DNA of 19,364 nucleotides from JAAZHK01 sp964536075 (GCA_964536075.1 CAZHWO010000015.1:1-19364), one strand, 5' to 3'. Counted from the first letter of the stretch, positions 1-6,668 are shown. The notes: generated by a model not told the origin, from the letters alone. Numbers and translations: made by a program.

Positions 1-43
1 TTATAAATTTAGTTTATACTATTTTAGATAAAAAAGCAACATT

Positions 44-256
44 TTATTTTTTTATAATTTCTAGGTTATTTATTAAAATATCCGAGTAAGTATACGATCT
101 TATTTCATTGTTAATAGCAATTAAAAAAATCTTAGGATAGACATCAATTATTTTGCCAGAAAAGTTTTCGACTTGATTGCGATTACCATTAAATCTAAAA
201 TCTAGCGTTTTACCCTTGTGGTTCGTTATTTCTTCTCTTATCTTAACTATATTCAT
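44..256 (-). CDS. veg: Veg family protein
   Basis: A 70-aa protein that aligns by eye with B. subtilis Veg (86 aa): an N-terminal helix with a basic GK patch, a basic GNRNQ segment where Veg has GGRRK, then GKIIDVYPKIFLIAINN, matching the Veg pattern G-x-x-x-x-x-YPSVFVI, and the SYTYSDIL segment corresponding to Veg's SYSYADIL. The C-terminal tail is shorter than usual. Its start codon overlaps the yabG stop in an ATGA arrangement, so the two are translationally coupled. The order rsmA-yabG-veg is the conserved Firmicute order, which supports the call. In B. subtilis Veg has been linked to biofilm matrix gene control and spore outgrowth; that role is family knowledge and is not visible here. 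No convincing terminator is visible in the 43 nt left of the stop. Confidence 0.85.
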   Translation of the reverse strand: MNIVKIREEITNHKGKTLDFRFNGNRNQVENFSGKIIDVYPKIFLIAINNEIRSYTYSDILINNLEIIKK

Positions 257-1032
257 CTTGGATAGCCCACATACATAGTACCATTAGTTATAATTCCCCC
301 AATGCCATCTTTACCATATTTTGTTTTGGAAAGAATTTCTAATAAATTAATTTCCTCATTTTTTTTGGAAACACTTATATTGCTAGCAACAATAGCAGGA
401 TCTAAAGCATGAATGTTAATCCTTTTAGGACTAGAAGCAAAATTAGCTCCAGCTTTAATTAATTCTTCAAAATTAGATTGGCAAGCTCCGGCAATAATAA
501 TTAGTTTTTCAGGATTGTTTTCATAAGTTCTTGCCGCTTTAACCGCTTTAATAAAGTTTTTAGTGTTTTTATAGTTTTCTAAATCACTAATATCACCTAA
601 CCTTTTATAATATGCATCATGACCTGTTATAACTAATATATCCGGATTAAATTCATTTAGATATTTACCTAACTGCCGATACACATCTGCTTCCTTAATA
701 TTTAAACCTAGTGCCTTTAATTTTAGTTTTTTATAAAAGTTTATACATCTTTCTAAATATTCATTATCGCCATCAACATGAAGTATTCGTCCTGGTAAAT
801 AAAAATATTCATTTCGATCTAAATTAGCTATATTGTTAAAACTATCAACATATTCTTCATCATTGGTTTCTCGATTGTCTTCTTTCCTTAAGTCAGAAAC
901 ACTACTATCAGCATATAGTCTAACATCAATTCCTTTAAGTAAAGCTACTTCATTTTCAATGCCAATTATTTTAAATAATATATCATTATCATGAGAATTT
1001 CGTGTTACAAAATCACCGATATTAAAAAGCAT
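253..1032 (-). CDS. yabG: Sporulation-specific protease YabG
   Basis: 259 aa (B. subtilis YabG is about 290 aa). Family signatures are visible along the chain: LPGRILHVDGD near residues 79-89, VITGHDAYYKRLGD near 134-147, and AGACQSNFEELIKAGANFASSP plus INIHALDPA between residues 181 and 213. Conserved His85, His138, Cys184 and His208 are candidate functional residues. YabG (peptidase family U57) processes spore coat and related proteins, so it is a marker of sporulation. The start is ATG with a GGAG Shine-Dalgarno 8 nt upstream. Both the Shine-Dalgarno and the ATG lie inside an 11-bp inverted repeat (listed separately). The gene follows rsmA by 18 nt and overlaps veg. Recognition is confident; sigma-K control known in B. 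subtilis cannot be confirmed from this sequence. Confidence 0.93.
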   Translation of the reverse strand: MLFNIGDFVTRNSHDNDILFKIIGIENEVALLKGIDVRLYADSSVSDLRKEDNRETNDEEYVDSFNNIANLDRNEYFYLPGRILHVDGDNEYLERCINFYKKLKLKALGLNIKEADVYRQLGKYLNEFNPDILVITGHDAYYKRLGDISDLENYKNTKNFIKAVKAARTYENNPEKLIIIAGACQSNFEELIKAGANFASSPKRINIHALDPAIVASNISVSKKNEEINLLEILSKTKYGKDGIGGIITNGTMYVGYPR

Positions 1033-1060
1033 ATAATCATCTCCAAATAATTATATGCTT
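1027..1060 (-). promoter_or_regulatory. Hairpin over the yabG start site
   Basis: A perfect 11-bp inverted repeat (AAGCATATAAT / ATTATATGCTT, 1050-1060 and 1027-1037) flanks a 12-nt loop containing the yabG Shine-Dalgarno GGAG. In the mRNA one arm covers the last rsmA codons and stop, and the other covers the yabG ATG. Folding would bury the start codon and expose the Shine-Dalgarno only in the loop, so ribosomes finishing rsmA could be needed to open it. The repeat is seen directly; the regulatory role is inference. Confidence 0.45.
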
Positions 1061-1845
1061 AACGAATTTGCAATATCACAGAATACTTCTACCGGAATTT
1101 GTTCAGCCCGAACTTGTAAATTAAGATTTTTTTTCAATAAAACCTGTTCAATTTTCGTTAAATCATAATGATTTAGATTATTTTTAATTGTTTTTCGTTT
1201 ATATCGAAAACTATCTCTTATAATCTTAAAAAATAAATCCACATCGTTAACCGGTACTGGATCTTTTGCTGTTAAAGAAATTACCATACTATCTACTTTA
1301 GGTTGAGGAATAAAATTATGACGGCCTACCACAAATAGTTTCTTAACGTTAAAATAATAATTTAAAAAGACCGTTAATGAACTATACTCCTTCTTTCCCG
1401 GCAGAGCTGCCAGCCTTTCTCCTACTTCTTTTTGTACCATCACAACTATTTTTTTGATATTAAGTTTCTCTTCTATAATTTTCTCAATTATGGGGGTAGT
1501 AATATAGTAAGGAAGATTAGCTACTACGTAAATATGATTAACTTCATAATTATTTATATCTTGTCTTAAATCTCTCTTTAAAAAATCGTCATAGACAATA
1601 TTTAAATTTGCATACTCTTTCTGTAGGGCTTCTAGGGTTGGTCTTAAAGTTTCATCTATTTCATACGCTAAAATATATTTACTTTTCTTTACCAACTTTT
1701 TTGTTAAAGCTCCAGCTCCTGGGCCTACTTCAATGACTAAAGAATCAGGTAAAATATCAGCACTGGCAACTATTTTATCAATAATTAAAGCGTTTTTTAG
1801 AAAGTTTTGACCTAACCTTTTCTTTAATTTAAAACTATTTTGCAT
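1051..1845 (-). CDS. rsmA: 16S rRNA (adenine1518-N6/adenine1519-N6)-dimethyltransferase
   Basis: 264 aa, the normal KsgA length. LGQNFLKN (11-18) is the N-terminal signature, EVGPGAGALTKKL (about 39-51) is the SAM-binding motif I, and NLPYY (110-114) is the catalytic motif IV of N6-adenine dimethyltransferases. A basic C-terminal domain with FRYKRKTIKNNL matches the family. It dimethylates two adjacent adenines in the 3'-terminal hairpin of 16S rRNA during 30S assembly in the cytoplasm. The gene starts 7 nt after the upstream TasA-like gene, and yabG follows after 18 nt, so all three are probably on one transcript. The Shine-Dalgarno (GTGGT) is weak. In B. subtilis the upstream neighbour is rnmV; that gene is missing here. 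Confidence 0.97.
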   Translation of the reverse strand: MQNSFKLKKRLGQNFLKNALIIDKIVASADILPDSLVIEVGPGAGALTKKLVKKSKYILAYEIDETLRPTLEALQKEYANLNIVYDDFLKRDLRQDINNYEVNHIYVVANLPYYITTPIIEKIIEEKLNIKKIVVMVQKEVGERLAALPGKKEYSSLTVFLNYYFNVKKLFVVGRHNFIPQPKVDSMVISLTAKDPVPVNDVDLFFKIIRDSFRYKRKTIKNNLNHYDLTKIEQVLLKKNLNLQVRAEQIPVEVFCDIANSLSI

Positions 1846-1852
1846 ATTACCA

Positions 1853-2374
1853 CTACTTTCCTATAACAGAGAATTGATAATTAAAAGTCTTATTACTCCA
1901 ATCTTGATCTTTAGTATTTTCCGCAATCCATATACGGACGATATATTTATTTTTATCAGATCCTTTTAGTGTGTCATAATCTAACAAATTGTTATCAAGA
2001 TCACTTAAAAAACCAATAGTTATCTCTTGATCATTTTTAACCAATTGATATTTTAAAACTTTCTCCGAAATAATCTCGGTTATATTATCATCCTCATCTA
2101 ATGAAGCCACCACCTCATTTAAATAAAGATAATATTTTTGCGGCTTTGAACTAGTATTTTCTACAAAAAATTCATACGCAGAAATCTTTTTGCCTTCTTC
2201 ATCAGTCATAGGAACCATATCCTGGACATAGACCGCATTATGAAAATCGTTTATAATAATTCTTTCCTTGTTTTCGAGTTTCTGAAAAAAGAATTTGAAT
2301 AATATAATCACTACTAAAATAATAAATACATATAACAAAACATTAAACAAAACAATTAACCCTTTTTTTTGCAA
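1853..2374 (-). CDS. Membrane-anchored TasA-like paralogue, divergent (copy 4)
   Basis: No named family recognised. With the preferred start the protein is 173 aa: a short basic N-terminus, one hydrophobic segment of about 22 residues, then an extracellular domain. That domain keeps the two motifs shared with the three larger paralogues at 3000-4985: P-M-x-D-x-x-G followed by an aromatic YEFF segment, and near the C-terminus the invariant Y-x-x-R-I-W-I (YIVRIWI) followed by a final beta-strand-like NKTFNYQFSV. There is no small-x-Ala cleavage site after the hydrophobic segment, so it probably stays anchored. The start chosen is TTG at 2372-2374, because AGGGGTGA lies 6 nt upstream of it. An ATG at 2387-2389 overlapping the sipW stop would place that Shine-Dalgarno inside the gene. 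It follows the signal peptidase directly and precedes rsmA by 7 nt. Confidence 0.72.
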   Translation of the reverse strand: MQKKGLIVLFNVLLYVFIILVVIILFKFFFQKLENKERIIINDFHNAVYVQDMVPMTDEEGKKISAYEFFVENTSSKPQKYYLYLNEVVASLDEDDNITEIISEKVLKYQLVKNDQEITIGFLSDLDNNLLDYDTLKGSDKNKYIVRIWIAENTKDQDWSNKTFNYQFSVIGK

Positions 2375-2388
2375 GATATCACCCCTCA

Positions 2389-2982
2389 TTAAGTCTTCTT
2401 TTTCTTTCTCTTTTTTCGGTAAATCTTTTCAACAAGGACAACAAAATCATAGACAATAATTCCTAAACAAGGAATTAAAACGGCAATTACCCAACCAAAA
2501 GAAGTTGATAAAAAATATTGAATATATCCAACCATTGGAATTTTCAAAATAACTTTACCAGTAATATTTTCCTCATTAACAGTAGCTAAATCGGCTACAT
2601 TGTTATAGTCACCTTTAGTTTTAAAAGAATAACTACCATTAGCTAGCTCTGTTTTTTCAATTATTCGATGGGTAATTGTGAAACCATTAAATCTATTATC
2701 AGAGGAAACAAAAGTAATAATATCGCCGACTTTTAATGCTTCTCCAGCCATCTTCTTGGTAATTATGGCATCATTAACTTTTATTGTAGGATACATACTT
2801 TGACTAACAATAATAAAAGCATTATATTTTTGGGCATTATAATTACCATTAGATAAGTCAACTTTAACTTTAATAAAATAAGCGATCAAAGTAACAGCAA
2901 CCATTAACAATAATAAGAAAACAGCATACATAATTATACTGATAATCTTACTAAGTATTTTTCTTCCTTTTTTTAAGTTCAT
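2389..2982 (-). CDS. sipW: SipW-type signal peptidase I (Ser/His, ER/archaeal-like)
   Basis: 197 aa. A transmembrane helix at about 12-36 is followed by the catalytic domain. SQSMYPTI carries the nucleophile Ser62; KVGDIITF is box C; ITHRI places His105 where Lys is found in ordinary bacterial type I enzymes; TKGDYNNVAD (about 122-131) is box E with Asp125 and Asp131. A second hydrophobic helix (about 163-184) and a very basic tail KKRKKKK follow. The Ser-His arrangement and C-terminal helix are typical of SipW, the archaeal/ER-type signal peptidase that processes TasA and TapA in B. subtilis. The Shine-Dalgarno is AGGAG, 7 nt from the ATG. It lies between two TasA-like paralogues, which are its likely substrates or partners. 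The family call is firm; the exact substrate set is inference. Confidence 0.92.
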   Translation of the reverse strand: MNLKKGRKILSKIISIIMYAVFLLLLMVAVTLIAYFIKVKVDLSNGNYNAQKYNAFIIVSQSMYPTIKVNDAIITKKMAGEALKVGDIITFVSSDNRFNGFTITHRIIEKTELANGSYSFKTKGDYNNVADLATVNEENITGKVILKIPMVGYIQYFLSTSFGWVIAVLIPCLGIIVYDFVVLVEKIYRKKRKKKKT

Positions 2983-2999
2983 TATATTCTCCTATTATA

Positions 3000-3650
3000 C
3001 TAAATCTGACTTGCATATACGTTTAATTTTATTCCAAAAGTAGCTCCCGTTATATCAATGGTTTCATCACCGGTATTATCATACAAAATAGCTTTTTCAT
3101 CTACCCACATTCTAAAGCGATATTTTGTATCAAAATTATCAGCTACCCTTTTTGTTAAAATAATCCATTGATTATCATCTAAATATTTAACTAAATTGCT
3201 AAGTAAAATTGGCCCAACAATCACTTCTTCTTGGCCGTTGTTAATTTCAGTTAAATAAACTTTTATATAACTGCTAGTAATAACTGATTTACCATCTTGA
3301 CTGGCAACAATTTGGTAATTAATTTCCCCATTTTTAACAGAACCCTTAATATTAAAATCAAAGTATTCACCATTACCTATCATTTTTATACCAGTAGTAT
3401 CTTTAATAGGATAAACCTGGCTTAAACTAATAGCATTATTACCTTCATTATAACTAAAAGAAACAGAACCGTTTTTAGTTTTAATCGTATTAACGGAAGG
3501 AACATCAGCACTTCGATTGAAAAATAAAAAAAGGATACACGCTAAAGATAAAACTAATACTAAACCTAAAAGCAATAATTTAGGCAGTGAAAAGAATTCT
3601 ATCTTTTTAATATTACCATTTGATTCATGTCTTTCTATATTTTCTCTCAT
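3000..3650 (-). CDS. Membrane-anchored TasA-like paralogue (copy 3)
   Basis: 216 aa. A cytoplasmic N-terminus of about 22 residues is unusually long compared with the other copies. A transmembrane segment (about 24-45) follows, then an extracellular beta-rich domain. Shared motifs: YPIKDTTG then EYFDFNIKGS in the middle, IKVYLTEI, YRFRMWV (177-183), and a terminal strand FGIKLNVYAS. No A-x-A-like cleavage site follows the hydrophobic segment, so it is likely retained as a bitopic membrane protein rather than released. It has its own strong promoter (3670-3698) just after the terminator of copy 2, and a good Shine-Dalgarno AGGTGAT 5 nt from ATG. It therefore heads the transcript copy 3 - sipW - copy 4 - rsmA - yabG - veg. 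Function unknown; a subunit or anchor of a SipW-dependent surface structure is inferred. Confidence 0.8.
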   Translation of the reverse strand: MRENIERHESNGNIKKIEFFSLPKLLLLGLVLVLSLACILFLFFNRSADVPSVNTIKTKNGSVSFSYNEGNNAISLSQVYPIKDTTGIKMIGNGEYFDFNIKGSVKNGEINYQIVASQDGKSVITSSYIKVYLTEINNGQEEVIVGPILLSNLVKYLDDNQWIILTKRVADNFDTKYRFRMWVDEKAILYDNTGDETIDITGATFGIKLNVYASQI

Positions 3651-3669
3651 TTATTATCACCTACCATAA

Positions 3670-3698
3670 ATACTATCATAAATAATAAGCTTTTTCAA
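3670..3698 (-). promoter_or_regulatory. Sigma-A-type promoter for copy 3 - sipW transcript
   Basis: -35 TTGAAA (3693-3698), a 17-nt spacer, and -10 TAGTAT (3670-3675) preceded by TGA, an extended -10. The predicted start lies about 12 nt before the copy 3 ATG, just ahead of its Shine-Dalgarno. Confidence 0.7.
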
Positions 3699-3726
3699 TA
3701 AAAAAGCCGTAGAAGGTTTCTACAGC
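3699..3726 (-). terminator. Rho-independent terminator after TasA-like copy 2
   Basis: On the minus strand GCTGTAGAA pairs with TTCTACGGC (9 bp with one G-U, 3-nt loop ACC, 3706-3726) and is followed by TTTTTTATT. It lies 8 nt beyond the copy 2 stop and separates the two halves of the module. Confidence 0.9.
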
Positions 3727-3734
3727 AATTGATT

Positions 3735-4373
3735 TTATTGTACAGTATTAATGTTTCGAGCAAAAACATTAACTTTTATAGAAAAAGTTTTATTAATTAA
3801 GTCTTTAATTATTACCCCATCTTTTTCTTCATATAGAATTGCATCTTCAGCAATCCACATTCTTAAACGATATTGTTGTTTATAATTGTTCTCATCAACA
3901 GCTGAAACATTAAAGACTAATTTACCACTAATTTTTGACGCTGTTTCACTATAATTATCTAGTTCAGAACATTTTATAGGTCCAACTACTGGTACTTCTT
4001 TTGCATCTTCGATTTTTACTAAATATATTTTGACAACAGAATTATCCAGAGTCGATGTTTCATCTTCGTTTATAACAATATCATATGTAATAGGGGCTTC
4101 TTTTGCATCAGCTGTAATGGTAAAGTCAAAATAATCTTGGGAAGATTGACCCTCTACATCTGCAATAGGTAAAACATCTTTTAAAGATATACCATTACCC
4201 AAAGTTTCATCTTCTTTATAAAGAAAAGCGACTTTGGCTATATTAACTTTGTTGATTTTCGTTCCTTCACGGGCATAATTAAAATATGCAAAAGATACCC
4301 CAACTACAGCTATAATTAATATAACTATTCCTATTACTGATAATAAAATTTCTTTTGAAGCATTTTTATTCAT
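3735..4373 (-). CDS. Secreted TasA/camelysin-like protein (copy 2)
   Basis: 212 aa. The N-terminal signal has a hydrophobic core (about 9-26) ending GVSFAYFNYAREG. Ser27-x-Ala29 gives a plausible signal peptidase cleavage site after Ala29, and the hydrophobic-G-x-x-x-A-Y-F pattern resembles the SipW-cognate signal class seen in TasA (G-T-x-A-Y-F). The mature part is acidic and beta-rich, with LPIADVEG, DYFDFTI, VKIYLV, YRLRMWI (168-174) and a terminal strand FSIKVNVFAR. Copies 1 and 2 are the most similar pair. It is preceded by copy 1 with an 18-nt gap and a GGGAGGGAAGGA Shine-Dalgarno, and is followed by a strong terminator. Predicted to be exported and processed by the nearby SipW; assembly into fibres is inference from TasA. 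Confidence 0.82.
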   Translation of the reverse strand: MNKNASKEILLSVIGIVILIIAVVGVSFAYFNYAREGTKINKVNIAKVAFLYKEDETLGNGISLKDVLPIADVEGQSSQDYFDFTITADAKEAPITYDIVINEDETSTLDNSVVKIYLVKIEDAKEVPVVGPIKCSELDNYSETASKISGKLVFNVSAVDENNYKQQYRLRMWIAEDAILYEEKDGVIIKDLINKTFSIKVNVFARNINTVQ

Positions 4374-4391
4374 GTCCTTCCCTCCCTACTC

Positions 4392-4985
4392 TTAATTATA
4401 AGCGCGGACATTAACTTTTACTGAGAAGCTTTTTCCCGAATTAGCCTCAGCATAATCACTAGATATCCATATTCGCAAGCGGTAATGTTCTTCCATATCC
4501 TTTGTTTGGGTTGACGTAAGAGTCCCCAAATATAATCTTTTACCTGTTTCATCTGATGAGGAAGCAAAAAGTTCATTATAAATAGGAATAACCTCATTAT
4601 TAAATCCCTCAATGGGTTGATCATTACTATTGGTTAAATAAATTTTAATATAATCTTCCGGAATAGTATTATTAACTCCGGGGGTAAGGTAAATTTCATA
4701 ATTGACAGCTGTCTTACCTTTTATAGAACCGCTAACACTAAAATCAAAATAATTCTGCGACGTTTTACCCACTATATCATTAACCGGATAAGCATTTGAT
4801 AAATCGACAGTCGGCGTTTCCTCCGTATAATTAAAAGTTATACTACCGGTTGTAAAAGTATTAAGAAATTCACCTGATTTAGCATATTTATAAAAAGCAT
4901 AAGTAAGGCCTGATATACTTATTAAAAGAAATAAAATAACAAATACCGATAATACTACCAATCTTCTGGTTTTTATTTTTCTCAT
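4392..4985 (-). CDS. Secreted TasA/camelysin-like protein (copy 1)
   Basis: 197 aa. A basic start (MRKIKTRR) and hydrophobic core (9-27) lead to GLTYAFYKY, with Thr28-x-Ala30 as the likely cleavage site. The following NTFTTGSITFNY closely mirrors the N-T-F-A-A-G-T-L segment after the TasA signal peptide. This is the most TasA-like of the four copies. The mature domain shows YPVNDIVG, NYFDFSVSGS, IKIYLTNS, YRLRIWI (168-174) and FSVKVNVRAYN. Start ATG with AGGAGG 6 nt upstream. The gene follows the 3D-domain gene by 41 nt with no clear promoter of its own, so it may be read from the promoter at 5640-5668. Family assignment rests on the signal pattern and the SipW neighbour; the mature domain was not matched to a named family. 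Confidence 0.83.
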   Translation of the reverse strand: MRKIKTRRLVVLSVFVILFLLISISGLTYAFYKYAKSGEFLNTFTTGSITFNYTEETPTVDLSNAYPVNDIVGKTSQNYFDFSVSGSIKGKTAVNYEIYLTPGVNNTIPEDYIKIYLTNSNDQPIEGFNNEVIPIYNELFASSSDETGKRLYLGTLTSTQTKDMEEHYRLRIWISSDYAEANSGKSFSVKVNVRAYN

Positions 4986-5026
4986 ATTTTCCTCCTAAAC
5001 CATATAACTTAATATAAAAGAGGGTC

Positions 5027-5614
5027 CTACCAACCCCATCTGATTATGTCAAATTGAATATTATATTGTCTACCAACAATAACTGTTTCAGCTTCACTAC
5101 TATATAAAAGATCCATTGTTTCCCCTACAATAGCCCCTCCTCTATCTAAAACAATAGCTAGAAAAGTCTTGCCAATAAAAGAAAAATTAGAGATACGAAC
5201 AATACTACCGCAAGGGATATTCTTATCAGCAGCCACTATTCGAATTAATCCATATTCTGAATCACCATAATATATATTGCCATTAGTCACATTTTGCCTT
5301 GGAGGACAACCAACACGTCCGTTACAACCAACACAATCTGGCCCATAACCTGTTAAAGTACCAGCAAAAGAAACGGGTTTAGTACTACCAATAGTAGCCG
5401 CTTGTTCAACCGTCAATACCTTATAAGGTTTAGTATTAACTAACAAATTATTATATTTTGTCACAATATGAACCGCTTCTACAGACTTCACTTGGTTTAT
5501 GTTATACGTTTTTATACTATTAACCTTGTTCGATGAAGCCGCAAAAAATAAAACTGCAAATACAACAAATATAATAGCTATGGATTTACCATATATTAAT
5601 AGAAATTTCTTCAC
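5027..5614 (-). CDS. 3D-domain (YabE/RpfB-like) cell wall protein, short form
   Basis: 195 aa from the chosen start. An uncleaved or signal-type hydrophobic segment (about 6-26) leads to a linker and a C-terminal 3D domain (about 80-195). The three defining aspartates are visible: AADKNIPCG (Asp130), VLDRGGAIVG (Asp157) and TMDLLY (Asp168). This double-psi beta-barrel fold occurs in MltA-like and Rpf/YabE peptidoglycan-active proteins. Four cysteines (94, 97, 103, 135) suggest a disulfide-stabilised extracellular domain. B. subtilis YabE is over 400 aa with DUF348 and G5 repeats, which are absent here. Its position next to tatD supports a yabE orthologue. Start GTG at 5612-5614 is chosen because GAGGTG lies 4 nt upstream and a promoter lies inside the longer frame; an upstream GTG at 5657-5659 would precede the transcription start. 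Confidence 0.82.
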   Translation of the reverse strand: MKKFLLIYGKSIAIIFVVFAVLFFAASSNKVNSIKTYNINQVKSVEAVHIVTKYNNLLVNTKPYKVLTVEQAATIGSTKPVSFAGTLTGYGPDCVGCNGRVGCPPRQNVTNGNIYYGDSEYGLIRIVAADKNIPCGSIVRISNFSFIGKTFLAIVLDRGGAIVGETMDLLYSSEAETVIVGRQYNIQFDIIRWGW

Positions 5615-5639
5615 ATTACACCTCTGTAATCTAAGATTA

Positions 5640-5668
5640 ATTCTATCATATTTATTCACTTAAGTCAA
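5640..5668 (-). promoter_or_regulatory. Strong sigma-A promoter for the 3D-domain gene
   Basis: -35 TTGACT (5663-5668), 17-nt spacer, -10 TAGAAT (5640-5645) with an extended TGA. The -35 overlaps the end of tatD. Predicted transcription start near 5633, downstream of the GTG at 5659, which fixes the translation start at 5614. Confidence 0.72.
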
Positions 5669-6413
5669 ACAGTTGATAGGCATTATTTGTGGTAATTTTA
5701 CCCACTTCTCCCATATCTATTTTTTTAATTTCAGCAATCTTCTTAGCTATATATAAAAGGTTAGCTGGTTTATTCAACTGTCCTCTTAACGGTTCCGGAC
5801 TAAGATATGGACTATCCGTTTCTAAAACAATATCTTCCAAAGCAATTTTTTCAATAACTTCTGATAGATGACTGTTTTTGAAAGTAACAACGCCACCGAT
5901 TCCTAATTTATAACCTAATTTAATAAATATCTGCGCCACTTCATAGCTTCCAGTAAAACAATGAATTACTCCTTTTAAAGAATAGTTTGAAAGAATCTTA
6001 ATTGTATCTTCAGTAGCATCACGCATATGAATAATGACTGGTTTATTTAAAGCTGCAGCTAAATTTAACTGTTTTATAAATAATTGTTGTTGATATTTTT
6101 TACTTTCTTCATCTTTATCATAGTAATAGTCTAATCCAATTTCACCAATTGCAACTATTTTCTTATTGCTTATTATCAAATCTCGTAAGCCACCGATATC
6201 CTTATCAGCCACATATTTTTCTGATGGATGATATCCAACTGAAACAAAAACATTTTGATATTCATTAACTATTTTATTAATTTCTTTTATCTCTGCAGAA
6301 TCACAACCACTAGCAATCATTTTTTCAACTCCAGCATCAAGAGCCTGCTGATAAACTATCGATAAATTATCATAATATTCCGAAGAAAAATGCAAATGTG
6401 TATCAACAAACAT
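5652..6413 (-). CDS. tatD: TatD family metal-dependent hydrolase (deoxyribonuclease)
   Basis: 253 aa, standard TatD/YabD length. A TIM-barrel metal hydrolase with all expected metal ligands: DTHLHF near the N-terminus (His6, His8), IGEIGLDYYY (metal-bridging Glu), VIIHMRDA and GVIHCFTGS (His residues), and LETDSPYLSPEP (catalytic Asp). RGQLNKPANL matches the C-terminal family signature. Members have 3'-5' DNase activity in vitro and have been linked to DNA repair or D-aminoacyl-tRNA deacylation; the physiological substrate here is not known. Start ATG with GAGGTGATTTT upstream. A 57-aa membrane protein gene ends 14 nt before it and probably shares its promoter. The yabD-yabE order of B. subtilis is conserved here. 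Confidence 0.95.
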   Translation of the reverse strand: MFVDTHLHFSSEYYDNLSIVYQQALDAGVEKMIASGCDSAEIKEINKIVNEYQNVFVSVGYHPSEKYVADKDIGGLRDLIISNKKIVAIGEIGLDYYYDKDEESKKYQQQLFIKQLNLAAALNKPVIIHMRDATEDTIKILSNYSLKGVIHCFTGSYEVAQIFIKLGYKLGIGGVVTFKNSHLSEVIEKIALEDIVLETDSPYLSPEPLRGQLNKPANLLYIAKKIAEIKKIDMGEVGKITTNNAYQLFDLSE

Positions 6414-6427
6414 AAAATCACCTCAAT

Positions 6428-6601
6428 TTATTCTTCAATTATATTTTTTTCAGAACAAATAATTATCCCTAGGTGACACAATAAAATGACAAAATATATT
6501 ACATCTATAATACTTCTCGAAATGAAAGCTACTATACCAACAAAAATAGCAATACCACCAATAATTTTTACTAAGATACTGAATTCTTTACTTGGTCCCA
6601 T
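6428..6601 (-). CDS. Small hypothetical membrane protein
   Basis: A 57-aa frame starting MGPSKEFSIL and ending SEKNIIEE. Two hydrophobic stretches (about 12-27 and 32-48) are separated by a short SRS turn, giving a likely two-helix hairpin membrane protein with an acidic tail. Support for a real gene: ATG preceded by GAAAGAAAGGA with a good spacing, an extended -10 promoter about 40 nt upstream, and tatD starting 14 nt after its stop. Not recognised; no function is proposed. B. subtilis has metS upstream of tatD, so this gene is not part of the usual neighbourhood. Confidence 0.6.
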   Translation of the reverse strand: MGPSKEFSILVKIIGGIAIFVGIVAFISRSIIDVIYFVILLCHLGIIICSEKNIIEE

Positions 6602-6640
6602 TTAATTTTATCCTTTCTTTCAATTCAAAAACACAAACCA

Positions 6641-6668
6641 ATTATATCATAATGATCTTCAGAATTAA
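6641..6668 (-). promoter_or_regulatory. Extended -10 promoter for the small membrane gene - tatD
   Basis: Perfect TATAAT (6641-6646) preceded by TGA; the best -35 is TTAATT (6663-6668) with a 16-nt spacer, which is weak. The 5' leader would be about 33 nt. Confidence 0.5.

Noticed and set aside
1..43. Terminator or repeat after veg (short TATAAA/TTTATA symmetry)
   Set aside because: Very AT-rich with no GC stem; cannot be distinguished from background at the window edge.
4418..4624. Second minus-strand frame of 68 codons inside TasA-like copy 1
   Set aside because: Out-of-frame shadow of a well-supported gene with signal peptide and paralogue motifs.
5018..5045. Terminator between the 3D-domain gene and TasA-like copy 1
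   Set aside because: Only a 4-5-bp GGGT/ACCC stem overlapping the stop codon; too weak to call.
5615..5659. Upstream GTG start for the 3D-domain protein
   Set aside because: It lies upstream of the predicted transcription start and lacks a Shine-Dalgarno; GTG 5614 has GAGGTG.
5689..5871. Plus-strand frames opposite tatD, holB (14756-14977), recR (15615-15827) and gyrA (19013-19273)
   Set aside because: All are antisense to clear genes with family motifs; no independent start signals.
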